Made by a program: the position numbers and the translations under genes
In this document: positions 34,720 to 43,016 of the stretch, piece by piece
How positions within the stretch are numbered: position 1 is the first letter of the stretch
Layout of the letters: each line of letters opens with the position of its first letter
Assembly: GCF_017301335.1 (NCBI RefSeq)
Contig: NZ_CP071247.1
Coordinates: 3,534,001 to 3,598,000 of the forward strand
DNA from: Marinobacter salinisoli
GTDB taxonomy: Bacteria; Pseudomonadota; Gammaproteobacteria; Pseudomonadales; Oleiphilaceae
Length of the DNA stretch: 64,000 bases
Direction of reading: 5' to 3'
Notes under the pieces: generated by a model
What the model was told of the DNA's origin: nothing
Database searches by the model: none
What the model saw: only the letters and a program-made list of their open reading frames with translations

Positions 34720-35445
34720 ATGGGAGATGACAGTTTGGTAGGGAAACGAAACACCCGCAGGCGCCGTCGCCGCGTTTCACCATGGCGTGCCCGCCTGACC
34801 TGGTATGCGCTTCCGGTGGCCGGAGTGCTCATTGGAATCTGGGCCACCATTCGCTTCAGTTTGCTCGCGCCGGACCCGCCGGCCAATGCCGACAATCTGT
34901 GCGAGATATTCCGGGAACATCCGGCGTGGTACGACTACGCCCGCGAATCACAGGACGTCTGGGGAACCCCGATAGCGACTCAGATGGCCTTCGTGTATTA
35001 CGAATCGTCGTTCCGGAGCCACGCCCAACCACCGCGGAAGCGCTTGTGGGGCTGGATGCCCTGGTTCCGGGTCAGCTCGGCTTACGGTTACGCGCAGGCC
35101 CTGGACCCGGCCTGGCACGATTACCTGAGCGCCAATGACAGCAGCTGGTATGCGGTTCGAACTGATATGAAGTACGCCCTGGATTTCATCGGCTGGTACA
35201 ACCACCTGACCCACCGTCACCTGGACGTTGGCTTCTCCGATCCGTTTCAGCTTTACCTGGCCTACCACGAAGGACGCGGAGGTTTCAGCCGACGCACCTT
35301 CGATCAAAAGCCCGCCATCGTGGGGCTCGCCAAGCGGGTGCGGAGTCGGGCGTTCCGGTACGACAACCAGCTTCAGGCCTGTGAGCAGGAATTCCAGTGC
35401 TGGCGCTGGTATCAGTTCTGGCCGTTCTGTTCGGTGCCCGGTTAA
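34720..35445 (+). CDS. transglycosylase SLT-like anchored protein
   Basis: A 241-aa protein. A very basic N-terminus (NTRRRRRRV) precedes one transmembrane helix (about residues 27-50), after which a periplasmic domain begins. In that domain IATQMAFVYYESSFRSHAQPPR places Glu where lytic transglycosylases have their catalytic acid, SAYGYAQAL resembles the GxxQ motif, and FQLYLAYHEGRGGF fits the later GxxxY region. This supports a diverged lysozyme-like SLT domain. There is no good ribosome-binding site at 34720, so the start is the least certain part. The C-terminal tail contains several Trp and Cys. Confidence 0.7.
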   Translation: MGDDSLVGKRNTRRRRRRVSPWRARLTWYALPVAGVLIGIWATIRFSLLAPDPPANADNLCEIFREHPAWYDYARESQDVWGTPIATQMAFVYYESSFRSHAQPPRKRLWGWMPWFRVSSAYGYAQALDPAWHDYLSANDSSWYAVRTDMKYALDFIGWYNHLTHRHLDVGFSDPFQLYLAYHEGRGGFSRRTFDQKPAIVGLAKRVRSRAFRYDNQLQACEQEFQCWRWYQFWPFCSVPG

Positions 35446-35455
35446 GGGGGGCTGA

Positions 35456-36355
35456 TCAGAACGCGGCGCTTATTTCAATGGCGCCGGCGTGCGCCCGCAA
35501 ACGTTCAACCAGGTACTCCATGACAATCCGCACGCGGGCCATTTGCTGGGTGTCCTGATTGACATGCAGCCACAAATCGACGCTCTCTCCTTCCAGCGGA
35601 TCACTCAGACGCCGCAACTCACGCGCGCCCTCCCCCAGATAACAGGGCAAGACAGCCAGTCCGGCGCCCGCCCTGGCCAGCGCGACCATCGACTGCAGGC
35701 TATTGCATCGAACCAGCAATTCCGCCTGTTTCAGGTTTCGGCGGTACCACCGCCCGGTCGCCAGCTGGGTAAAGCTCTCGTCAGGAATCAGCCAGCGGAA
35801 ATCCTCTGGCCGGCTCAGCATCTCGATATCACGGTGCCGCCGACAATATCCGATCGAACCGTACACCGCTGATTCGATAGCGGCGATTCGCTCCCCGGAC
35901 AAGGTTTCCTGGGGGTCGTTCTCCGGCCGAACGGTGATGTCGGCTTCCCGATGGCTCAGGTTGGCAACATCGTTATCCGTGAGTACCTCCAGCTCAATGC
36001 CGGGGTAGTCCCGAACCAGCTCCGCCAGAATGGGGCTGAGCAGCTCATTCAGCAGAACATCCTCAGCCGCGACGCGCACCTTACCCACCGGATCGTCGCC
36101 CTGCCCCACCAGCTTGCGCTCCAGGTTTTCCATGGCCACGGCGAGCTTTTCCGCCTCGCGAAAAGCGGTCTCGCCCACCGGGGTAAGCTGGAACCCATCC
36201 CGGCTGCGCTCAAAGAACTGCACACCCATAGACTCCTCCACCTGGTCGAGCCGACGGAGAACCGTAGTCTGGTGCACGCCCAACAGTTGCCCCGCTTTCG
36301 CAAGGGTGCCGCCCTGGGCCAGGGCGCGAATAAATCTCAGATAATCCCAGTCCAT
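35456..36355 (-). CDS. LysR-family transcriptional regulator
   Basis: A 299-aa LysR protein. The winged helix spans about residues 1-60 (FIRALAQGGTLAKAGQLLGVHQTTVLRRLDQVEE) and the effector domain follows (RVAAEDVLLNELLSPILAELVRDYPGIELEVLTDN). It is divergent from the 63-aa small gene, across about 130 bases that contain an inverted repeat. LysR proteins often control the divergent neighbour, so that small gene is its first candidate target. Confidence 0.9.
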   Translation of the reverse strand: MDWDYLRFIRALAQGGTLAKAGQLLGVHQTTVLRRLDQVEESMGVQFFERSRDGFQLTPVGETAFREAEKLAVAMENLERKLVGQGDDPVGKVRVAAEDVLLNELLSPILAELVRDYPGIELEVLTDNDVANLSHREADITVRPENDPQETLSGERIAAIESAVYGSIGYCRRHRDIEMLSRPEDFRWLIPDESFTQLATGRWYRRNLKQAELLVRCNSLQSMVALARAGAGLAVLPCYLGEGARELRRLSDPLEGESVDLWLHVNQDTQQMARVRIVMEYLVERLRAHAGAIEISAAF

Positions 36356-36402
36356 CTCTCACTGCATTTTTGCAACACGGATACGGATTTTAACTTATTA
36401 AT

Positions 36403-36438
36403 ACTGCGAATTAGAAATCGTAGAATGCGTCTCGCAGT
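36403..36438. promoter_or_regulatory. inverted repeat in the LysR / small gene intergenic region
   Basis: ACTGCGA at 36403-36409 and TCGCAGT at 36432-36438 are perfect 7-bp arms 22 bases apart, in the AT-rich region shared by the LysR gene and the small gene. TAGAAT at 36421 between them resembles a -10 box. It could be a LysR operator. Confidence 0.35.
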
Positions 36439-36485
36439 TTAAGGTAGATCGCTAACTATTTCGCACCTACTTGGAGGAAAGCGTA

Positions 36486-36677
36486 ATGATTCATAGACAC
36501 AGTGTTACAGATCAGCCGCTTCCATCAGCGCTCCTCCACAACGGCGCTGAGACGCGGAGGCAATACACCCGCGCAGCCATCAAAGGAATGGTGCAACGGT
36601 TCAGCCGCAAGGCACAGACCGTTCAGACTCAGGCGGAAGCCGCTATTGATATGCCCCGGATGCAGGGCAGCGTCTAA
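36486..36677 (+). CDS. 63-aa basic small protein, unknown function
   Basis: A 63-aa frame starting MIHRHSVTDQPLP. It is Arg, Gln and Ala-rich, with a helical middle (RRQYTRAAIKGMVQRFSRKAQ in parts) and no membrane segment. I recognise no family. Reasons to believe it: a near-perfect GGAGGAAAG seven bases before the ATG, a promoter-like upstream region shared with a divergent LysR gene, and a very strong terminator 51 bases after the stop. Together these make a well-punctuated single-gene transcript. Confidence 0.6.
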   Translation: MIHRHSVTDQPLPSALLHNGAETRRQYTRAAIKGMVQRFSRKAQTVQTQAEAAIDMPRMQGSV

Positions 36678-36728
36678 GGAGTGCAGGCCAGCGGCAGAAC
36701 CGCAGGCCTGACAGGAAGGAATTCTAGA

Positions 36729-36765
36729 ACGCCGGTGTTCCGTGTTTCGGAACACCGGCGTTTTT
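36729..36765 (+). terminator. strong rho-independent terminator of the small gene
   Basis: A 14-bp perfect stem (36729-36742 with 36748-36761) with a five-base loop runs into TTTTT. It ends the 36486-36677 transcript seven bases before the convergent ligase gene's stop codon. Confidence 0.92.
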
Positions 36766-36772
36766 CTTTGGA

Positions 36773-38455
36773 TCAGCTTTCCCAGATAACGGTTTGCCTG
36801 CTCTCAAACCAGCCATCCATCTTGCCGGCATAAAAGTCCTCAATAACATTCCGTTTGATCTTCATGGTGGGCGTCAACATGCCGTTTTCCATGGTCCAGG
36901 GGTCTTTGACCACTATCATGTGAGCCAGCTTTTCGTGCGGCTCGCATTTCGCATTCACCGCATCGAATACCTGCCGCAATTCCTGCTCCAACTCTTTGCG
37001 ATCGCCACCGTTGGCCAGCTCCTGCCGGGCTTCATCCGACAACAGCACCAGCAAACAGGGTTGCGGCTGGTTCGCGCCGGCAACGCACACAACTTCTACT
37101 TTCGGATGATTGAAGCGGTTCTCGATCGGTACCGGCACCACATATTTGCCTTTGGCGGTCTTGAACAGGTCCTTTACCCGACCGGTTATTTTCAGGAAAC
37201 CTTCTGCGTCGATTTCCCCCATATCGCCGGTTTTCAGGAAACCGTCGTCGGTGATGTCTTCTTTGGTTTTCTCGTCATTCTTGAAGTATCCGAGCATCAG
37301 GCCCGGGCTCTTCACCTCAATTTCACCATTGCTGGCAATCCGGTGCTCAACGCCCGGGTTAGCGTTACCCACGGTGCCGACCTTGGTTTTTCCGGGACGG
37401 TTGGCGTGTGAATACGCGAAGTTCTCGGACATGCCGTATACCTCAAGCAACTCCAGCCCCAGGTTCCGGTACCAGTCGATAATCTCGGCCGACAGTGGTG
37501 CCGCCCCGGTCAGCGCCGCACGGCAATGATCCAGTCCCAACTGCTTCAGCACTTTCTTTTTCACGAGCGAGTTCAGCAGTGGAATGTTGAACAGTACCTT
37601 TTGTTTTTTCGGCGGCAGCTTGGCACTGACTCCTAGGTAGAACTTCATCCACAGCCTCGGAACCGAGAAGAAGACAGTCGGCCGGGCGCGCTGCAGGTCT
37701 TCCTGGAAGGTCTCCAGGGAATTGGCGAAATACAGATGAAAACCGTAATACAGGGCCTGGGTTTCCACCGCGGCCCGCTCGGCCACATGCGCAAGCGGCA
37801 GATACGACAGCATGCGCTCGTCTGAATCCACCGGGAATATCTGCTGCAGGCCTTCGGCCACGGAAATCATGGTCCGGAAACTGTGCATGACGCCTTTGGG
37901 GCGGCCGGTGCTTCCGGAGGTATACAGAAGCGTTGCGAGCGTGTCCGGCGTCGGCAGTTTGGGTTCAGCAGGCTCGGTTTTGGCGATGATATCGAGCCAC
38001 TTCGGCGTGTCGTCGCGCGGCGACATTGGCAGGGAAATAATCGGCAGATCGGCCGGAACATGTCCCTTGATGTCATTCCAGCCATCCGCCTTACCGTCGA
38101 GCTTGCCGAGGAACAGCAACTTGGCCTCGCTGTGATCAAAAATGTAGGCGGCCGTTTCGCCGTTGAGCGTGGGATACAGCGGAACGGACACATGACCCGA
38201 TGCCCAGATCGCCAGATCAGCCAGAATCCAGTGAGCACTGTTCTTGCCCAGGATGGCTATTTTGCTTTGCTCCGGGAAGTTCAGCCCGTTCAGGTGCGCC
38301 GCCATTCGGGATACCTGGTCGGCCGCCTCTTTCCAGGTGATGTCCTCGACATGCCCGTCCGGGAACGGCTGCGTCAGGAAGACGTTATCGGGGGTTTCCT
38401 TGGCCCAGTAATAAAGGCAGTGCAGAGAAGTTTGCTTGCGGGAATCAGATGCCAT
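36773..38455 (-). CDS. AMP-binding long-chain acyl-CoA ligase-like enzyme
   Basis: A 560-aa adenylate-forming enzyme. The P-loop TLLYTSGSTGRPKGVMHS lies near residue 165, YGMSEN (A5) near 335, GDMGEIDAEGFLKITGR (A8) near 410, and the catalytic Lys region at the C-terminus. The order matches long-chain fatty acyl-CoA synthetases of the FadD15/bubblegum type, which activate fatty acids to acyl-CoA. No membrane segment is visible. I chose ATG 38455, which has AAGGAG eight bases upstream, over the frame start at 38485. It is a single gene, convergent with the small gene. Confidence 0.88.
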   Translation of the reverse strand: MASDSRKQTSLHCLYYWAKETPDNVFLTQPFPDGHVEDITWKEAADQVSRMAAHLNGLNFPEQSKIAILGKNSAHWILADLAIWASGHVSVPLYPTLNGETAAYIFDHSEAKLLFLGKLDGKADGWNDIKGHVPADLPIISLPMSPRDDTPKWLDIIAKTEPAEPKLPTPDTLATLLYTSGSTGRPKGVMHSFRTMISVAEGLQQIFPVDSDERMLSYLPLAHVAERAAVETQALYYGFHLYFANSLETFQEDLQRARPTVFFSVPRLWMKFYLGVSAKLPPKKQKVLFNIPLLNSLVKKKVLKQLGLDHCRAALTGAAPLSAEIIDWYRNLGLELLEVYGMSENFAYSHANRPGKTKVGTVGNANPGVEHRIASNGEIEVKSPGLMLGYFKNDEKTKEDITDDGFLKTGDMGEIDAEGFLKITGRVKDLFKTAKGKYVVPVPIENRFNHPKVEVVCVAGANQPQPCLLVLLSDEARQELANGGDRKELEQELRQVFDAVNAKCEPHEKLAHMIVVKDPWTMENGMLTPTMKIKRNVIEDFYAGKMDGWFESRQTVIWES

Positions 38456-38880
38456 CGATGGCTCCTTATTATTGTGTTGATTCAATCCGGCGGAAAACGT
38501 CTGTCTTCATAGTAGCCGTATTCCGAGCTGGCTCAATAGCAAGACCCAACTGCCTGACTGACATTATTTGCCATGGGCGTGAAGCAGTTCACAGAACCTG
38601 AGCTTCAAATCGCTGGCCCTGGTCTAGATTGAAAATGGAAGCACCGCGACTTGCTCGCCCACCGGAGGACTCCGTGAAATCATCGTCCCGCTCTTTTCTG
38701 ATTTTCCCCGCCTGGGGCCTCATCCTGCTGGGCTCCGCCGCGTTTTTGTACTGCGCATCCATCGGCCTTCTGGGCGGCTGAGCGCAGTTACAAAAAGGCC
38801 TTAACAGCCTCACGACAGACCTGTAAGGCAGCGCATCCTCCTGTAAACTGTTCTTTTTCCAAAAGAATGGATGCGCTCAC
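38456..38880. other. 425-base gap with one candidate small ORF
   Basis: Between the divergent ligase and GST genes. It contains the 35-codon frame at 38674-38781 and promoter-like AT-rich sequence near 38460-38580. I see no RNA gene or repeat. Confidence 0.4.
38674..38781 (+). CDS. candidate 35-aa single-pass membrane protein
   Basis: A short frame reading V(M)KSSSRSFLIFPAWG and then a hydrophobic stretch LILLGSAAFLYCASIGLL to the stop. GGAGGA lies five bases before the GTG start, a good ribosome-binding site. A longer in-frame version from an ATG at 38635 has none. The basic N-terminus and single helix are what a real small membrane protein looks like. No family recognised. Confidence 0.45.
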   Translation: MKSSSRSFLIFPAWGLILLGSAAFLYCASIGLLGG

Positions 38881-39795
38881 ATGTCTGATCTGGTGCTTTT
38901 TCACTACCCCATGTCGCCCTTTTCCGAAAAGATCCGAGCCCTTCTTGGTTACGCCGGCCTCAGCTGGCAATCGGTTCGGGTCGAGGAAATGCCACCCCGA
39001 CCGGTGCTGGACACCCTGGCCGGAGGCTACCGGAAAATCCCGGTGGCCCAATCAGGCGCGGATATCTTTTGCGACACCCGCACCATTGCCCGCGAAATTG
39101 CCACCCGGGCCAACAAGCCGGAACTGATTCTGAGTGAACAGCCGGAGGACGTTCAGGCCTTTGTCGAGAAGGTGGAACTGGAGATTTTTCTGGCTTGTGT
39201 GATTGCCGCCAGCGACGCCCGACTGCTGACAAAGCTGTTCCGTGAAACCTCCCTGTTGCACACCTTCCGGTTCCTGAAGGACCGCATAACCATGGGCCGC
39301 AAGGCCCGGGTTCGCGCCATGGGGGCACGCGAATCCAGAAAGGTGGTGATGGCATTTATCGCCGATCTGAACGAGCGCCTGACACAGGACTTCCTGTTTG
39401 GCGCCCAGCCCTGCATCGCCGACTTTTCCGCCTACCATGGCCTCTGGTTCGCGTGCGATCTGGCCGGCAAGCCCTGGCTTCGGGATTACCCGACAGTGGC
39501 GGCCTGGATGGATCGGATCCGGGCCTTTGGCCACGGCACGCCCACCGAGATCAGTCCGGAACACGCCATTGAGCAGGCCCGGCAAAGCCAGCCCCGCGCG
39601 CTGCCGGCGGCGGTGGATACCCAGCACGCCGGACAGACCGTCAGTATCGCCCCCACCGACTATGGCCGGGACCCGGTGACCGGCACGCTTGTGCATTCCG
39701 GTGCCACCGAAACCATTCTTGCCCGCGAGACGCCGGCCGTGGGCCTTGTTCATGTCCACTTCCCGAAGCAGGGGTTCCGCCTGAAGCCGGTCTGA
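38881..39795 (+). CDS. glutathione S-transferase family protein
   Basis: A 304-aa protein with a thioredoxin-like N-domain (LVLFHYPMSPFSEKIRALLGYAGL, Ser in the usual active-site region), the PVAQSGADIFCDTRTIAREI segment, and a helical GST C-domain (FLFGAQPCIADFSAYHGLWF). The C-terminus runs about 80 residues past the usual GST end and looks beta-rich. The extended tail is typical of one bacterial GST branch whose substrate is unknown. Its stop is two bases from the convergent Lrp gene. Confidence 0.85.
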   Translation: MSDLVLFHYPMSPFSEKIRALLGYAGLSWQSVRVEEMPPRPVLDTLAGGYRKIPVAQSGADIFCDTRTIAREIATRANKPELILSEQPEDVQAFVEKVELEIFLACVIAASDARLLTKLFRETSLLHTFRFLKDRITMGRKARVRAMGARESRKVVMAFIADLNERLTQDFLFGAQPCIADFSAYHGLWFACDLAGKPWLRDYPTVAAWMDRIRAFGHGTPTEISPEHAIEQARQSQPRALPAAVDTQHAGQTVSIAPTDYGRDPVTGTLVHSGATETILARETPAVGLVHVHFPKQGFRLKPV

Positions 39796-39797
39796 GG

Positions 39798-40226
39798 TCA
39801 GCGCCGGAAACGGGTTTCCAGCACCACCGCCGAGTTGGTGCGTTCTACCCCCTCAAGATTCCCTATCTCATCCAGCACAGCGCTCAGTTCCTCCAGGGAC
39901 TGGGCCTGCACAATGGCAATGAGGTCGTATTCGCCACTGACGGCGAACAGTTGAGCCACCTGTGAGATGCCTTCCAGCTCGATATTGGTTTTCGCGGTCA
40001 GCTTCTGCATCACCTTGATGGACACATGAGCTTCCACCAGGTTTTCTGAAAACTCGCCGCCCAGCATCACGGAATAACCCCGTATCACGCCGCTGGCTTC
40101 AAGCTTGGCAATGCGATTCTGCACCGTCGAGCGCGAGACATGCAGTTCCCGCGCGAGGTCACTGATGCTGGTGCGGGCGTTCTGACGAAGCAGCATCAGC
40201 AGCTTCTGGTCCTGCTTACTGATCAT
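39798..40226 (-). CDS. Lrp/AsnC-family transcriptional regulator
   Basis: A 142-aa regulator with an N-terminal helix-turn-helix (RTSISDLARELHVSRSTVQNRIAKLEASGVI) and a C-terminal RAM/AsnC ligand domain (GEYDLIAIVQAQSLEELSAVLDEIGNLEGVERT). These proteins usually sense amino acids. It is divergent from astA across 117 AT-rich bases, so control of arginine catabolism or of the DUF1338 gene is a reasonable inference. Confidence 0.9.
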   Translation of the reverse strand: MISKQDQKLLMLLRQNARTSISDLARELHVSRSTVQNRIAKLEASGVIRGYSVMLGGEFSENLVEAHVSIKVMQKLTAKTNIELEGISQVAQLFAVSGEYDLIAIVQAQSLEELSAVLDEIGNLEGVERTNSAVVLETRFRR

Positions 40227-40343
40227 TTTGACATCTCAACTTACCAATTTGATCTTATTCTATCTCGATTCGGTCATTTTGCATCTGCAATCTGACACCC
40301 CAACCCTTCATACTTTCGCCAAATCAACTCAGGAATTTCGGAC

Positions 40344-41459
40344 ATGCTGATTCGCCCGATTGCACATTCAGATCTTGATACGCTGTATCAGATCGCCGTT
40401 GAATCCGGCCCGGGCTTCACTTCCCTGATGCCGGATCGGGACGCATTGACCCGTAAAATCGAACACTCCGTCGCCAGTTTTAACCGGTCAGTCTCCACCC
40501 CCGGTGACGAACATTATCTGTTCGTGCTGGAGGACGAGACCACCGGCGAGATTATGGGCACAACCGGTATCGAGGCAGCCGTTGGCCATGCCCACCCGCT
40601 GTATCATTTTCACCGCAATACCGTGACCCATCATTCCCGTGACCTTGGCCTGCGCCACAGCGTGGAAACCCTGAGCCGCTGCAACCATTATTCCGGCTGT
40701 ACCGAGGTCTGCTCGCTGTACCTGCGTCCGGAATTCCGCCGGCCGAATGCCGGCAAGCTGCTGTCCCGGGTGCGCTTCCTGTTCATGGGGCTGCACCCCG
40801 AGCGTTTTTCCGACACGGTCATCGCCGAAATGCGCGGCGTGTCGGATGACGAAGGTCGTTCGCCGTTCTGGGACTGGATGCAAGCGCATTTTGTCGACAT
40901 GGAATTTGCCGAGGTCACTCGCCTGATCAGCAGCGGCAATACCGATTTCATTGAAGAGCTGATGCCCTCGCATCCGCTCTACACCTGTCTGCTCAGCCCT
41001 GAGGCCCAAGGTGTACTGAGCGAGGTTCACGAGAAGACTCGTCCCGCCCTGCACATGCTCACGGCCGAGGGCTTCCGGCACAAAGGATTTGTCGACCTGT
41101 TTGACGGTGGTCCGACGGTGGAATGCAAGCTGCCGGACATCCGAAGCGTGCAGGAGTCGGAGCACTGGTCTGTTGAAATTGAGCAGGTTCCGACCAATGA
41201 TTTCCAGAAACGCAGCCGGACACGATTCGATTCACCGCTGCTGGTCACCAACACAGAAACCGCCGGCTTCCGGGCGACGGTTCTGACCGGCGCTTCGACG
41301 CGCGCGGGCTCGCGCACCCTGTGTCTGACGCCAGCCCAGGCAAAACATCTGAACCTTCAAAACGGCAGCGTTTGCCGGGTTCTGCCACTGACCAGCCAGT
41401 CCAAGGCCATGCCGGCTGCTACCGAACACACTCGTGCGGAGGTTAACTATGCACACTGA
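40344..41459 (+). CDS. astA: arginine N-succinyltransferase
   Basis: A 371-aa AstA-like enzyme transferring succinyl from succinyl-CoA to arginine, the first step of the AST pathway. Landmarks are LIRPIAHSDLDTLYQIA at the N-terminus, SGPGFTSLMPDRD, YHFHRNTVTHHS, EVCSLYLRPEFRRPNAGKLLSRVRF, and GHKGF(V)DLFDGGP-type sequence near residue 248. E. coli AstA is about 344 residues, so the C-terminus is slightly long. AGGA lies 11 bases upstream. The next gene's start lies inside the last codons. No other ast gene follows. Confidence 0.9.
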   Translation: MLIRPIAHSDLDTLYQIAVESGPGFTSLMPDRDALTRKIEHSVASFNRSVSTPGDEHYLFVLEDETTGEIMGTTGIEAAVGHAHPLYHFHRNTVTHHSRDLGLRHSVETLSRCNHYSGCTEVCSLYLRPEFRRPNAGKLLSRVRFLFMGLHPERFSDTVIAEMRGVSDDEGRSPFWDWMQAHFVDMEFAEVTRLISSGNTDFIEELMPSHPLYTCLLSPEAQGVLSEVHEKTRPALHMLTAEGFRHKGFVDLFDGGPTVECKLPDIRSVQESEHWSVEIEQVPTNDFQKRSRTRFDSPLLVTNTETAGFRATVLTGASTRAGSRTLCLTPAQAKHLNLQNGSVCRVLPLTSQSKAMPAATEHTRAEVNYAH

Positions 41460-42252
41460 TCTGAAAGAGCTTTTTGACAACCTTTGGGAAAACTACAAGT
41501 CGGTAACCCCGTCAGCGGATGAAATCCACCGCATCCTGGGTGCCGAGGAAGGCCAGAAGATCGTGAACGATCACATCGCCCTGCGCACCTTCAACCTGGC
41601 CCCGGTTGGCCTGGACGCACTGGCCGAGCACTTCACCAGCATTGGCTACAAGGCTTGTGGTGAATACCACTTCGAGGCCAAGAAACTGTACGCCCGCCAC
41701 TTCGAGCATCCGGACCCGGAAGCACCGAAGGTATTTATCTCCGAGCTGCTGGTGGAAGAGTTCTCTCCGGAGCTGCAGACCGTCGTGAAAGACATGGTTT
41801 CCCAGGTTAAGCCGGAAGACGTCAAAGCCGACAACTTCCTGTACTCCGGCCGGCACTGGGATGTGGATTACGACACCTACCGCAAGCTGCTGGAAGAGAG
41901 TGAGTACGCGGCGTGGATGGCAGCCTGGGGTTACCGTGCCAATCACTTTACCGTCAGCATCAATCACCTGACCCAGTACCAGACGGTTCCGGAAGTGAAC
42001 CAGCTGCTGAAGGACAGCGGCTACACCGTGAACGCCTCCGGTGGCGAAGTGAAAGGTTCCCCGGCCGACCTGCTGGAGCAGTCTTCCACCATGGCGGATC
42101 GCATTCCGGTCAAGTTTAGTGACCGCGAAGAAACCATCCCGAGCTGCTTCTACGAGTTCGCCCTGCGTTACCCGAAAGAAGACGGAACCCTGTACACCGG
42201 TTTCGTGGCGGCTTCCGCCGACAAGATCTTCGAGAGCACCAACGCCGCCTGA
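41449..42252 (+). CDS. DUF1338 (2-oxoadipate dioxygenase/decarboxylase-like) protein
   Basis: A 267-aa member of DUF1338, the family of the iron enzyme HglS/YdcJ that turns 2-oxoadipate into 2-hydroxyglutarate in lysine breakdown. The HIALRTF motif (His-x3-Arg, metal and carboxylate binding in that family), ANHFTVSINHL and CFYEFALRY (Glu) supply likely ligands. It is much shorter than HglS (about 460), so it belongs to the short branch whose substrate I cannot state. Its ATG lies 11 bases inside the astA frame. Confidence 0.8.
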   Translation: MHTDLKELFDNLWENYKSVTPSADEIHRILGAEEGQKIVNDHIALRTFNLAPVGLDALAEHFTSIGYKACGEYHFEAKKLYARHFEHPDPEAPKVFISELLVEEFSPELQTVVKDMVSQVKPEDVKADNFLYSGRHWDVDYDTYRKLLEESEYAAWMAAWGYRANHFTVSINHLTQYQTVPEVNQLLKDSGYTVNASGGEVKGSPADLLEQSSTMADRIPVKFSDREETIPSCFYEFALRYPKEDGTLYTGFVAASADKIFESTNAA

Positions 42253-42275
42253 CCGGCGCCGGTCTCCGGAACGCG

Positions 42276-42301
42276 ACAGGGCTGGTTATCACCAGCCCTG
42301 T
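42276..42301. terminator. hairpin between convergent DUF1338 and pcm genes
   Basis: An 11-bp perfect stem ACAGGGCTGGT (42276-42286) with ACCAGCCCTGT (42291-42301) and a four-base loop covers the end of the pcm frame. The T-run after it is poor, so it is a weak or bidirectional terminator at best. Confidence 0.4.
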
Positions 42302-42942
42302 TCGCCTTTCAATGGCACAAAACGTACGCCCCCCAGATCCTCAGTTCGATACTCCGTTTCCGATATCCGGGTCACCCTCCGCAGCGACTGAACCGTATGC
42401 TCGGACCCCACCGGAATCACCAGGTGACCACCAATGGCAAGCTGCTGCTTCAAGGCATCGGGCACCGCCGGCGCCCCAGCCGCCACGCATATACCATCAA
42501 AGGGTGCTTTGTCCGGCCAGCCCAGGGTGCCGTCACCACAGCGCACCTCGACGTTGTCGTAGCCTTCGGCGGCAAGCACGCGAGCCGCTTTTTCCGCCAG
42601 CGTTTCAAGGCGCTCAATGCTGTACACCCGCCCGGCGATGGACGCCATCACGGCAGCGGCATAGCCCGAGCCGGTGCCGATATCGAGCACGCTTTCCCCG
42701 CCGCGCAGGTCCAGCGCATCCGCCATCAGCGCCACGATGTAAGGCTGGGAAATGGTCTGGCCCTCACCAATCGGTAGCGGACCGTCGTCGTAGGCGCTGT
42801 CCGCCAGATCCGGCGGCACGAATTTCTCCCGGGGCACACGCCGCATGGCCTCAATCACCAGGGGCGATGAGATGTCACGGCTGCTGATTTGCTGATCCAC
42901 CATCCAGTTCCGCAGACGGGTATAGCCTGGTTGCTCGCTCAT
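42289..42942 (-). CDS. pcm: protein-L-isoaspartate O-methyltransferase
   Basis: A 217-aa SAM-dependent enzyme that methylates damaged isoaspartyl residues. The SAM motif VLDIGTGSGYAAAVMA lies near residue 85; the preceding GEGQTISQPYIVALM holds the substrate-binding region and FDGICVAAGAP the later motif. All match Pcm in order and length. GGAGG sits nine bases before the ATG at 42942. In many gammaproteobacteria pcm lies near surE and nlpD; here it stands alone. Confidence 0.92.
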   Translation of the reverse strand: MSEQPGYTRLRNWMVDQQISSRDISSPLVIEAMRRVPREKFVPPDLADSAYDDGPLPIGEGQTISQPYIVALMADALDLRGGESVLDIGTGSGYAAAVMASIAGRVYSIERLETLAEKAARVLAAEGYDNVEVRCGDGTLGWPDKAPFDGICVAAGAPAVPDALKQQLAIGGHLVIPVGSEHTVQSLRRVTRISETEYRTEDLGGVRFVPLKGEQGW

Positions 42943-43016
42943 CGGGGTGCCTCCCTACCGGGTATCCCAACAAGAAGTGTTGGCCGTGAGCGGGCAGGAC
43001 ACAAGTTGGCGTTTGT

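Noticed and set aside
38589..38813. 74-aa minus-strand frame in the ligase / GST gap
   Set aside because: It lies opposite the better-supported 35-aa plus-strand frame and lacks a ribosome-binding site.
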